A DNA stretch of 64,000 nt from Anaeroglomus sp964630775. Its GTDB lineage: Bacteria > Planctomycetota > Phycisphaerae > Sedimentisphaerales > Anaerohalosphaeraceae. The notes under the pieces were generated by a model that did no database searches, was not told the DNA's origin, and was given only the letters and a program-made list of their open reading frames with translations. Below are positions 9,775 to 16,729 of the stretch, piece after piece (position 1 is the stretch's first letter; each line of letters starts with the position of its first letter). The position numbers and the translations under genes were made by a program. The stretch lies in NCBI GenBank assembly GCA_964630775.1, contig CAZVYY010000020.1:10764-74763 (forward strand), given 5' to 3'.

Positions 9775-9920
9775 CGTTTCGGCGCGGCTAAAAAGCTTTC
9801 AGCCGCCAGCTTCCAGCAACCGCATTATCACCGCGGCTGCGTAGGGCAAAGTTACACCGTGACTACGCGCGGCATAGAACGGCCACGGGCCGTCGCGGAA
9901 TAATCATACCCATTGGGTAT
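9775..9920. repeat. Dispersed repeat, long copy
   Basis: Begins CGTTTCGGCGCGGCTAA and ends TCGCGGAATAATCATACC followed by CATTGGGTAT. Both ends match the copy at 46264-46340, while the interior is longer (about 100 bases) and unrelated. The right end forms a small hairpin ATACCC/GGGTAT. It occupies much of the gap between the GH43 gene and the RAYT region. Confidence 0.6.
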
Positions 9921-9972
9921 AAATAGGAATAATAAGGACAGAGGGGTTGTGTTTCCAAATAGCGGCTTCATG

Positions 9973-10164
9973 TTACACCGTCCTTGCATCATCGCCGGTT
10001 AATGACAGCCACAAAGGCGACTTCATCACGGCCTGCTGCAACACGGACGGAGTAATGACCCAATACAAAACATCATCCACCACTTCATCCAAATATAATG
10101 GACAAATCTCTTCGCCGGTTTTCTTCTTGTATAGTATTGCAATGCTTTGTCTTAACTTTTCCAT
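9973..10164 (-). CDS. Small hypothetical protein
   Basis: A 63-residue frame with no recognised family. Support comes from an AGAGGT ribosome site about six bases before the ATG and from a soluble, mixed-charge sequence with no stop-rich or repeat-like character. It sits between the long dispersed repeat and the RAYT element on the same strand as RAYT. It could be a small accessory protein or a remnant. Confidence 0.4.
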   Translation of the reverse strand: MEKLRQSIAILYKKKTGEEICPLYLDEVVDDVLYWVITPSVLQQAVMKSPLWLSLTGDDARTV

Positions 10165-10313
10165 AATAAACCTCTCTATTTTTTTATGTCTTCGGAAGAA
10201 TATGACCGTTCCCTATAACAGGGCTGGTTACGAATGGCATTGTCCCTATTTGACCTCTTGGAATAATAGGGAATAATAGGGACAGTGGGACTGTTGAAAA
10301 AGTCGACATCAAT

Positions 10314-10333
10314 AATAGGGACAGTTACCTATT
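10314..10333. repeat. RAYT-flanking inverted repeat, left
   Basis: AATAGGGACAGTTACCTATT, an imperfect palindrome that contains the stop codon of the RAYT gene. Related sites, in the same or inverted orientation, lie at 11069-11085, 11330-11345, 11370-11386 and 11410-11429; partial versions lie at about 9930 and 10240-10290. Confidence 0.8.
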
Positions 10334-11024
10334 TTGAGCATAGTTCTCCATCCTTTTCGTTCTTTTTGGGGCGGCCGATGGGCAGCGGGCGGAGCCGCTT
10401 ATTCAGCAGCTTTTCGAGTTTGCTGATAAACGCATCGCCGGCCAGCGGACGGCCGGTATGGGTATTGCGGCGAATGTGTTCGACGATGTCTTGGGGTTGG
10501 GCTTTCTCCAGCACCTGCCGCCAGTCCACCTGCGCCGAGATCTGCCGCCAGTAGGACATATTCAGCAGCCCAGCTTTGTCGTCGCCGGAGATATGGGCCG
10601 CCGCACTGGACCAGGCATAGGTCCATGCGTGCCGGACAAGACCCGCCCGGACGGGATTCTGCTCGGTATAGCGCAAGGCCTGCCAGAAGTGCTCCCGGCC
10701 CAGCGGGCATGAGAAAAACCGATTCTGCCACAGGTGCCCGCTGCGGCCATGCAGACGATTGACATATTGGGTGTAACGCAAATGCGTCCGGCCCAGCGAT
10801 TTGGCCAGCGATTCCGGCCCCGACGGACGGGCAACCAGATGAATATGATTGGTCATCAGACACCAGCCGAGGATGTCGAGGCCGTATTGTTTGGATTGCT
10901 CCCTGAGAATGGATAGATACACCCGCCGGTCATCATCGACAAAAAAGACATCCTGCCGATTATTGCCCCGCTGGGTAATGTGATGCGGCACATCCACGAT
11001 TGCTATGCGTGCTGTTCTTGGCAT
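10329..11024 (-). CDS. REP-associated tyrosine transposase (RAYT)
   Basis: A 231-residue Y1/HUH-type transposase related to IS200. The HUH metal-binding motif is MTNHIHLVA (about residues 57-65), and the N-terminal PHHITQRGNNRQDVFF is typical of RAYT proteins. Catalytic Tyr candidates lie in the helix with YTQYVNRLHGRSGHLWQ. A C-terminal helical extension ends RPLPIGRPKKNEKDGELC. RAYTs are single-copy, domesticated-like transposases that act on REP palindromes. The stop codon lies within a GGGACAGTTACC repeat and an inverted copy lies 45 bases upstream of the start, so the gene is bounded by inverted repeats. Confidence 0.9.
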   Translation of the reverse strand: MPRTARIAIVDVPHHITQRGNNRQDVFFVDDDRRVYLSILREQSKQYGLDILGWCLMTNHIHLVARPSGPESLAKSLGRTHLRYTQYVNRLHGRSGHLWQNRFFSCPLGREHFWQALRYTEQNPVRAGLVRHAWTYAWSSAAAHISGDDKAGLLNMSYWRQISAQVDWRQVLEKAQPQDIVEHIRRNTHTGRPLAGDAFISKLEKLLNKRLRPLPIGRPKKNEKDGELCSK

Positions 11025-11058
11025 AATACACCCAACATATCACTCGATTTCCCGTTTG

Positions 11059-11304
11059 TCAATCCCTAAATAGGTAACTGTCCCCGGTTTCTCGAGCTTT
11101 TTTGGCATTTATCCCTCTTTGTCTAGCCGCTTCGATGGCTCTTCGTTCGGCAGTACCTCTTGGAGGTAATCTTGGTACTGATTTTTCTACTTCTCCGGTC
11201 TTTCCTGCCATTGCGGCAAGTTTTGCCGTTTTCTTGGCCGCACGGAGGTTCTTCACGAATTTTACTGCTGCAGCAATACACCGTTCTCCGACTACCCCTG
11301 CCAC
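11059..11304 (-). CDS. Small ORF enclosed by RAYT-type repeats
   Basis: 81 codons from a GTG. No family recognised. The product would be strongly basic and Ala/Lys/Arg-rich (RAAKKTAKLAAM, then ERRAIEAARQRGINAKKARE). Its last residues, GDSYLF, are encoded by the repeat copy at 11069-11085, and another copy at 11330-11345 lies just upstream. The frame continues upstream without an ATG. It may be a cargo gene carried between repeats, or the C-terminal remnant of a larger protein. Confidence 0.35.
   Translation of the reverse strand: MAGVVGERCIAAAVKFVKNLRAAKKTAKLAAMAGKTGEVEKSVPRLPPRGTAERRAIEAARQRGINAKKARETGDSYLFRD
11069..11085 (+). repeat. RAYT-flanking inverted repeat
   Basis: AATAGGTAACTGTCCCC followed by GGTTTCTCG, the inverted counterpart of 10314-10333. 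The copy at 11370-11386 shares the same downstream GGTTTCTCG. Confidence 0.75.
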
Positions 11305-11329
11305 CTGAGCCTTGACTTGCTCGACAGAA

Positions 11330-11429
11330 AATAGGGACAGTTACCATTTATTTTGAATTTTATGCTCATAATAGGTAACTGTCCCCGGTTTCTCGGTTTC
11401 TCTATTAATAATAGGGACAGTTACCTATT
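11330..11429. repeat. Cluster of three RAYT-type repeats
   Basis: Contains AATAGGGACAGTTACC at 11330-11345, AATAGGTAACTGTCCCC at 11370-11386 and AATAGGGACAGTTACCTATT at 11410-11429, in alternating orientation. The last runs straight into a copy of the RAYT 3' end. Confidence 0.75.
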
Positions 11430-11487
11430 TTGAGCACATCTCACCATCCTTTTCGTTTTTTTTGGGGCGGCCGATGGGCAGTGGCCG
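11425..11487 (-). pseudogene. Remnant of the RAYT 3' end
   Basis: Twenty codons reading RPLPIGRPKKNEKDGEMCSK plus stop, nearly identical to the end of the intact RAYT gene at 10329 and followed by the same repeat. The match stops abruptly at about 11487, 20 bases from the stop of the neighbouring esterase. It is the scar of a second element. Confidence 0.85.
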
Positions 11488-11506
11488 AAAGCTCCTGGTT
11501 ATGCAA

Positions 11507-12400
11507 TTACTTGCCCGCTGGATTGAGAAATCCCGACAGCTTCATCCACTCCGCGCAGCGGTCGATCCAGCCTTCGGCGGGGCCGACGCCCTTTCGCATC
11601 CCGAAGCCGTGACTGCCCTTGAGATAGATATGCATTTCCGCAGGAACTCCGGCCTTGCGGCAGGCCTCATAAAACATAATGCTGTTTTCCGGCGGGACGG
11701 CGGTGTCATCATTGGCATGGACCAAAAAGGTCGGCGGTGTTTCTGCGGTGACCTGTAGATGATTGCAGAAGCTCTTGACCAGCTCCTCGGAAGGATTATC
11801 ACCCAGCAAATTGCGCCGCGACCCGCCATGATAATACGGCGGTTCCAGCGTAATGACCGGATACACCAGCACCATAAAGTCCGGCCGGCAGGATACCGCA
11901 TCGATTTTGTCTTTGAGCTCATAAGCCGATTTTTGGAAATGCGTTCCGGCACTAGACGCCAGATGCCCCCCGGCCGAAAACCCCATAATGCCTATCCGGT
12001 TGGGGTCAATCGCCCGCTCTTTGGCATAAAACCGGGCATAGCGTATCGCCCGCTGGGCATCGGTCAGCGGGGCCGGATTCTGGTAGCCCTTGCCGTTATG
12101 CCGGTAATTCAGGACAAAGGCGGTAACGCCAAGCCCATTGAGCCAGTCGGCCACCTGTTTGCCTTCATGGTCCATCGCCAGGCCGCCATAGCCGCCGCCG
12201 GGACAAACCACAATCGCGGCCCCGGTGTTGGATTGGGTTGGCACATATATATCAAGATACGGTTTGTCTTTTTCCTCGGTGCCCTTGGCATACGGGGCAC
12301 CATCGGGCCAGAGGTACTGCTTTTCGGGTTGGGCACCCATCGCCTGAAAAAAGCCGCCAAACAAAGCCATCATAACCAGTCCTCGAATCACATGAATCAT
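11507..12400 (-). CDS. Secreted alpha/beta-hydrolase, acetyl-esterase type
   Basis: 297 residues with a signal peptide of about 23 residues. Alpha/beta-hydrolase features: oxyanion loop VVCPGGGYGGLA, nucleophile elbow GFSAGGHLAS (Ser near 142), acidic residue in HANDDTAVPPENS and catalytic His in KGSHGFGMR. This pattern matches xylan acetyl-esterase-like enzymes that remove acetyl groups from plant or algal polysaccharides outside the cytoplasm. The 3' end abuts RAYT debris, but the hydrolase appears complete. Confidence 0.85.
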   Translation of the reverse strand: MIHVIRGLVMMALFGGFFQAMGAQPEKQYLWPDGAPYAKGTEEKDKPYLDIYVPTQSNTGAAIVVCPGGGYGGLAMDHEGKQVADWLNGLGVTAFVLNYRHNGKGYQNPAPLTDAQRAIRYARFYAKERAIDPNRIGIMGFSAGGHLASSAGTHFQKSAYELKDKIDAVSCRPDFMVLVYPVITLEPPYYHGGSRRNLLGDNPSEELVKSFCNHLQVTAETPPTFLVHANDDTAVPPENSIMFYEACRKAGVPAEMHIYLKGSHGFGMRKGVGPAEGWIDRCAEWMKLSGFLNPAGK

Positions 12401-12567
12401 AGTAGCCTCCTATTTGAAATTGAGTTTAGCTCCAGATAGAGCCGTTATCAGGTTGATAAACCGCCTTTTTCCACGAAACTCTAACCATTTCCTCATCCGC
12501 CGCTCATAGAGATCGTTCATAATCCGGCCAAATGATAAGTATAACACGAAAACCGAAAGGGGCAACC

Positions 12568-12756
12568 ATGAGTCCAGGAAAAAAAGAAGAACGGCTGGTC
12601 CGGTATGAGCGGATTGAAAACCTGATGCTGATGGCGGTTCTCAGCGAAGAACCCTACCGCAGCCAGGCGATTGCGGAACTGAAAAAACGACGCCTCCTGA
12701 CCCATCCTGAATCCTTTATCGACAGCTTCATGACCAACCTCGGCGTAGTCTGTTAA
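12568..12756 (+). CDS. Small hypothetical protein
   Basis: 62 residues, no recognised family. The ATG at 12568 follows a GAAAGGGGC ribosome site; an in-frame codon 36 bases upstream has none. The product is soluble and rich in Glu, Arg and Leu, likely mostly helical (RYERIENLMLMAVLSEEPYR). It is on the opposite strand from its neighbours and precedes the cold-shock gene's terminator. Confidence 0.55.
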   Translation: MSPGKKEERLVRYERIENLMLMAVLSEEPYRSQAIAELKKRRLLTHPESFIDSFMTNLGVVC

Positions 12757-12793
12757 AGCCGATGCAGCAGTAAACCCGTTTCGTGTATCAACG

Positions 12794-12822
12794 AAAACGG
12801 GCCTGTCGTGGACAGGCCCGTT
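12794..12822 (-). terminator. Terminator of the cold-shock gene
   Basis: A 12-base-pair stem AACGGGCCTGTC/GACAGGCCCGTT with a three-base loop, followed on the minus strand by TTTTCGTT. It lies 33 bases past the csp stop codon. The stem could also stop plus-strand transcripts of the small upstream gene. Confidence 0.8.
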
Positions 12823-12854
12823 GGATTGGCTGTGCTGAAGAAAAAAACCTGAAG

Positions 12855-13058
12855 TTACGCAGGCTGCACTTTTACCGCTTCCATCCCTTTACGTCCCTGG
12901 GCAGCTTCATACTGGACTTTCTGTCCGTCATTGAGGGTGCGGAAACCTTCGGAAGTAATGTTGGTGTAATGGACAAACAGATCCTCACCGCCATCCTCCG
13001 GAGTAATAAAGCCAAAACCCTTTTTCTCATTGAACCATTTTACTGTACCGATACTCAC
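12855..13058 (-). CDS. Cold-shock protein, CspA family
   Basis: 67 residues forming one OB-fold RNA/DNA-binding domain. RNP1 is KKGFGFIT and RNP2 is LFVHYTNI. Such proteins melt RNA structures in the cold or in stationary phase. The start is GTG at 13058, preceded by AAGGAGAG; the longer frame starting at 13088 would add ten residues made from the ribosome-site region. The leader contains a CCTCG/CGAGG pairing. Confidence 0.93.
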   Translation of the reverse strand: MSIGTVKWFNEKKGFGFITPEDGGEDLFVHYTNITSEGFRTLNDGQKVQYEAAQGRKGMEAVKVQPA

Positions 13059-13280
13059 AATTGCTCTCCTTGGCTCATTCAGAGCCACATTGCAAACCCC
13101 TCGTGTTACCAGGCTGCCCGCGTCCCGAGGGAACTTGACGCGGCCTTATTCCATTGGAAAGATTACTCATTTTTATCGGTATTTGTCAAAAAGGAAATCA
13201 TAGGTTTTGTTAAATTAGGTATTTTTCCGGATATGACAGGTCGCTTGCGTTTATGCTTTAAACTGTTTTAGAATAAGGAC

Positions 13281-13697
13281 TTAATCCTCTAATCGAGAAA
13301 CTCGTCCTGAGCGAGTTTTCTTGATGTCGGAACGCATTTTTTTGGACCTTAAACGTCGCTGTTTGGAAGCATAGGTAGTTTTCGTAGGCTTGCGCACCTT
13401 GGGTTTGACAAGAGCCGAGGCGATTAATTGCGTCATTCGATCCAGTACATCCAGACGATTGGACTGCTGGGAACGATACCGATTCCCCGTCATTTGCAGG
13501 CATCCGCTTTTATCGATCCGATTTGCCAGTTTTTCCCGAATCAGTGTCTTCTGTTCGGTATTCAGAAAACTGCACCCTTCTATATCCAGAATAACAGTTA
13601 CTTGTGTATTGACCTTGTTGACGTTCTGGCCTCCCGGCCCGGACGAACGGGAAAAGATAAATCGGACGCTTTCTTCTGGAATCTGGATATTACTCAT
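13281..13697 (-). CDS. arfB: Alternative ribosome-rescue factor ArfB
   Basis: 138 residues, the normal length for ArfB (YaeJ/ICT1). The GGQ motif in SSGPGGQNVNKVNTQV hydrolyses peptidyl-tRNA on stalled ribosomes. The basic C-terminal tail (KPTKTTYASKQRRLRSKKM) is the part that enters the empty mRNA channel. There is no codon-recognition domain, which distinguishes it from RF1 and RF2. Confidence 0.93.
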   Translation of the reverse strand: MSNIQIPEESVRFIFSRSSGPGGQNVNKVNTQVTVILDIEGCSFLNTEQKTLIREKLANRIDKSGCLQMTGNRYRSQQSNRLDVLDRMTQLIASALVKPKVRKPTKTTYASKQRRLRSKKMRSDIKKTRSGRVSRLED

Positions 13698-13763
13698 ACA
13701 AATAGTATCGTCAAAACCGCCTCCATCGCTTAATTCCCGATGTTATTACAGCAGAATAGACAT

Positions 13764-13790
13764 AAAAAAAGCCGGGCACAGCACCCGGCT
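13764..13790 (-). terminator. Intrinsic terminator
   Basis: AGCCGGG/CCCGGCT stem followed on the minus strand by seven T. It ends the transcript of the amidase-like gene 22 bases after its stop codon. Confidence 0.9.
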
Positions 13791-13812
13791 TTGGAATCGC
13801 ACTGTATTCAGT

Positions 13813-14331
13813 TTATAACTGCAGATATGCGGGATAAAGAATCTTATCGGGCGAAACCGAAAACGACTGGCTCAGTAACTCAACCAGAGCTGAAATTCGC
13901 TTCAGCTGACTGCCGGTTGCGGGACTGCTTTTGCGATCGGCAATCACGCAAATCCGAATCACGCCATCCGAACCAGCGATATATTTCTGATTTACCCAGT
14001 TCTGAGTATATTCAATCTGGCCGTCTTCGGCACCATTGCCGTTGCAGACCAGGAAATGAAAACCGGTTAGTCCCTGGGCACGAAGCTGTGCCAGATCACC
14101 CTGATTGGTATGGCTGTAGAAGATTTCTATGCCGTTCCAGACGGCCTTCTGGACTTTTATGGATTGCAGGGTGACAGCTTCAACAGAGTCCAGCCGCAGA
14201 TAGCTGGCCAGACTGTATGCCCCGCGAGCAGGCTCATGGTTGTCGAGCGTCATTAAGACGACTCCACCCACCGTCATCGATGCCATCAACGCGACCAAAA
14301 CTTTAGCTGTTCGTGCCTGATCCTTTTTCAT
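13813..14331 (-). CDS. Membrane-anchored degenerate amidase-like protein
   Basis: 172 residues with an N-terminal membrane anchor (about 9-28). The rest follows the layout of N-acetylmuramoyl-L-alanine amidase type 2 (PGRP fold): GFHFLVCNGNGAEDGQIEYT, GVIRICVIADR and QLKRISALVELLSQSFSVSP. In active members the first metal site is HH and the last is a GH motif after the helix; here these positions read FY and YP. The FHF histidine remains. It is therefore probably a non-catalytic peptidoglycan-binding or regulatory relative. The assignment is from motif spacing by eye. Confidence 0.55.
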   Translation of the reverse strand: MKKDQARTAKVLVALMASMTVGGVVLMTLDNHEPARGAYSLASYLRLDSVEAVTLQSIKVQKAVWNGIEIFYSHTNQGDLAQLRAQGLTGFHFLVCNGNGAEDGQIEYTQNWVNQKYIAGSDGVIRICVIADRKSSPATGSQLKRISALVELLSQSFSVSPDKILYPAYLQL

Positions 14332-14693
14332 AATCCATGAAGAACCATAAAGACAATAAACTTCTTACCTCCGATTTCATCCCTGAAACCGGAACCAATA
14401 TAAAGCTCTTCGGCTTTCCCAAAACACTTACTATAACTTTTACGGCAAAAATTCCTTTGCTTCAATAAATTTTAACATATTTGTCTGACGATTGTAATGA
14501 CTTTTCCGACTTTTTTCCAAATTCCATATTAATCCTGATATAACGCCTGTAACACGTGTCGGGCAAATATCTTAGCAACGTCTTATAAAAATGTATCCAG
14601 GCGTATATTCTGGTCTGATTTGGGCATAAATTCCTTGACGATAGGCCCAAAAAGTGAGATAAGAAAATAAACTGTTCCAAGGAGATAATTTTT
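14332..14693. other. AT-rich intergenic region
   Basis: Separates two divergently transcribed genes and must hold both promoters. Only the plus-strand promoter (14635-14663) was identified. No other gene is convincing. Confidence 0.6.
14635..14663 (+). promoter_or_regulatory. Promoter for the HD-like gene and coaD
   Basis: TTGACG, 17 bases, GATAAG. The start point would fall near 14670, leaving about 24 bases before the ATG at 14694, enough for the AAGGAGA ribosome site. Confidence 0.5.
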
Positions 14694-15401
14694 ATGTCGG
14701 AAATGGATGTAATTCGTCAAATCGCTGAAGAAACGATGAAAGTGCCCACCCTGACGGGAGTCAATGACAATTGGCTCTGGGACAGAACCCTGCGAATCCT
14801 CCGCAACGTCGAACACATCTGCCGGATGCCTGAATTACTGGATAAAAGTGTGCCGGTAGATCGCTTCTGCCTGATTGCGGCGACCTATTTTGCCGATGCG
14901 GGATTTGCCCGATGGGCCGATGCGGAGGACACCTCCAGCCGGCTGGTATTATCCGACGTCAGCCAGACCGATTTAAGAGATTTTTCCACTCAAATTGTCA
15001 CCGACCGCCTCAGCGGGGCTTTGGCGGGGCCAAAAATCGAGAAAATCGACAAAATCATTGTCGAGTCATCCAATCGCTTTACTGAAATGATTGAGGCGAT
15101 GATCCTGTCCGATGCCCGCAATCTCGAAGACATGGGGGCGGTCGGGCTTTATCACGAATTCCGCAAATATGTCATCCACGGCAAGGGCGTGGCGGAGGTT
15201 CTGGATAGCTGGAAGCGGAAAATCGACTACCGCTACTGGCAGGCCCGGCTCAAGGAAAGCTTCCGGTTCGAGTCCGTTCGCAAGCTGGCGGAGCGACGGT
15301 TCAGTGCCGCGGAATTCTTCATGAATCAACTGCAGGTCGAACACAGTGCACGCGACCTCGAAGAACTGCTGCTGGAATCGCTGGATAAAGGCGGCAAATA
15401 G
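14694..15401 (+). CDS. HD-domain-like protein lacking the metal site
   Basis: 235 residues, helical. The arrangement recalls HD phosphohydrolases: WDRTLRILRNVEHICRM where the first His should lie, ATYFADAGF where the HD pair is expected, and LSDARNLEDMGAVGL matching the DADxLDxxGAxG signature. The first His and the His of HD are absent, so metal binding is unlikely. It lies 26 bases upstream of coaD and is probably cotranscribed with it. A role is unknown; a regulatory or scaffold function is possible. Confidence 0.5.
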   Translation: MSEMDVIRQIAEETMKVPTLTGVNDNWLWDRTLRILRNVEHICRMPELLDKSVPVDRFCLIAATYFADAGFARWADAEDTSSRLVLSDVSQTDLRDFSTQIVTDRLSGALAGPKIEKIDKIIVESSNRFTEMIEAMILSDARNLEDMGAVGLYHEFRKYVIHGKGVAEVLDSWKRKIDYRYWQARLKESFRFESVRKLAERRFSAAEFFMNQLQVEHSARDLEELLLESLDKGGK

Positions 15402-15427
15402 ACTCCTGAATAAGAAACCTGTATCGC

Positions 15428-15949
15428 ATGACACATAAATCCGTAATTGCTATTTATCCCGGCTCGTTTGATCCGATTACCAATGGCCATCTGGACGTCA
15501 TCCGCCGGGGAAACAAGATGTTTGACTCCCTGATTATCGGCGTCGGCCAGAATCCCGGCAAGGCGGAATTGTTCACTATCCAGGAACGCGTCGATATGAT
15601 TCGGGAACTGGTCGATGATATGCCGCGGGTCACGGTGGAGAGTTTTGAGTGCCTGACGGTGGAGTTTGCCGCCCGCAAGAAGGCCGATGTGATGCTGCGC
15701 GGCCTGCGAAACCTGTCGGATGTGCAGTATGAATTTCAGCTTGCGATGACCAACCGCACCGTGGCGGGGATCGAAACGGTCTTTGTGATGACCAGCGAAG
15801 AATACGGCTATATCAGTTCCACGATTGTCCGGCAGATTGCCACGCTGGGCGGCGATGTATCCAAACTGCTGCCGCCGTCGGTATATTCCCGCCTGCGCAG
15901 GAAACTGGCCAAAGAACCGCACCAGGCCATCAACGACCTGCCGGAATAG
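15428..15949 (+). CDS. coaD: Phosphopantetheine adenylyltransferase
   Basis: 173 residues. Transfers AMP from ATP to 4'-phosphopantetheine, the penultimate step of coenzyme A synthesis. The nucleotidyltransferase motif GSFDPITNGHLD is near the N-terminus and ISSTIVRQIATLGGDVSKLLP near the C-terminus; MLRGLRNLSDVQYEFQLAM is typical of CoaD. The C-terminal extension is slightly longer than in E. coli. Likely cotranscribed with the HD-like gene upstream. Confidence 0.96.
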   Translation: MTHKSVIAIYPGSFDPITNGHLDVIRRGNKMFDSLIIGVGQNPGKAELFTIQERVDMIRELVDDMPRVTVESFECLTVEFAARKKADVMLRGLRNLSDVQYEFQLAMTNRTVAGIETVFVMTSEEYGYISSTIVRQIATLGGDVSKLLPPSVYSRLRRKLAKEPHQAINDLPE

Positions 15950-15955
15950 CCCTCT

Positions 15956-16636
15956 TTACGGATTGCAGGTCAGACAGGGACGACGTCCCGACGCCACAGC
16001 ATCATCTCGTTTACTGAATGTCACTTTGGTGTTGTCTTTCATTCTGCGGGCATGGGGGCATGATGCCTTGTGAAACACCTTGCCGTTATTTGCGGCGACA
16101 AAGCCCTCTTCTTTAGCTTCAGCGGCTGCGGTTTGCACGGCCGTATCCGTCGGCTGGGCCTGTCCTTCAGAGGAGGCTGACGTTTTGGGTACAATCAGGC
16201 GTTTGGCGTAGCCTTTTTCGACCAGCATCTGGCCCAAATCCCGTCCTTCGACTTCCACCTCCGCTACCAGGCAGAAACTCTGGCCCCGCTGAATATGCTT
16301 CAAGACCACCCCGGACGTTACGGGCTGATTCGGGTCGGACTGAGTCTGTTTTTTATTTAAAGCGGCATTGAGCGTATCGTGGATATACTGACGAACAGGC
16401 AGGTCATAATTCTGCTGCGGCTCCAGCCCGCGAATCTGGACGGGCATTTCCCTGCCAATAACGGCGGGCCAGTCGGCGATATCACAATAAATGCGGCACT
16501 GAGCATCCACCCGAATGACCTTCTGCACTGTGGCACTGCCATAGTCATTGTCGGACCGTTCCGCTGATTGGGAAAACACCGTCGAACCCGCCAAACACAA
16601 TCCTGCCAGAATAATCCGGCCCATCCTTGCAGCCAT
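15956..16636 (-). CDS. Exported SNase-like / Ada-type zinc-finger protein
   Basis: 226 residues with a signal peptide (GRIILAGLCLAGSTVFSQ). The middle part resembles a staphylococcal-nuclease-like OB fold (VQKVIRVDAQCRIYCDIADW, DLGQMLVEKGYAKRL), but the Arg/Glu catalytic residues are not evident. The C-terminus FHKASCPHARRM...RRPCLTCNP resembles the Ada-like zinc/DNA-binding module that follows SNase domains in some secreted proteins. The start at 16636 has an AGGAGAG ribosome site. Converges on coaD with a six-base gap. Function uncertain. Confidence 0.6.
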   Translation of the reverse strand: MAARMGRIILAGLCLAGSTVFSQSAERSDNDYGSATVQKVIRVDAQCRIYCDIADWPAVIGREMPVQIRGLEPQQNYDLPVRQYIHDTLNAALNKKQTQSDPNQPVTSGVVLKHIQRGQSFCLVAEVEVEGRDLGQMLVEKGYAKRLIVPKTSASSEGQAQPTDTAVQTAAAEAKEEGFVAANNGKVFHKASCPHARRMKDNTKVTFSKRDDAVASGRRPCLTCNP

Positions 16637-16729
16637 TGTCGCTCTCCTATGCGATTTATCAGTAACCCTGGTCCTGATACACAGGACGCTTTTTCTGCTG
16701 CCCGGCGAAACGACCGTCGGGCGCAACCG

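Noticed and set aside
9700..11500. CRISPR-like array in the GGGACAGTTACC repeat region
   Set aside because: The repeats alternate in orientation, are irregularly spaced and bracket a RAYT transposase, so they are REP-type repeats.
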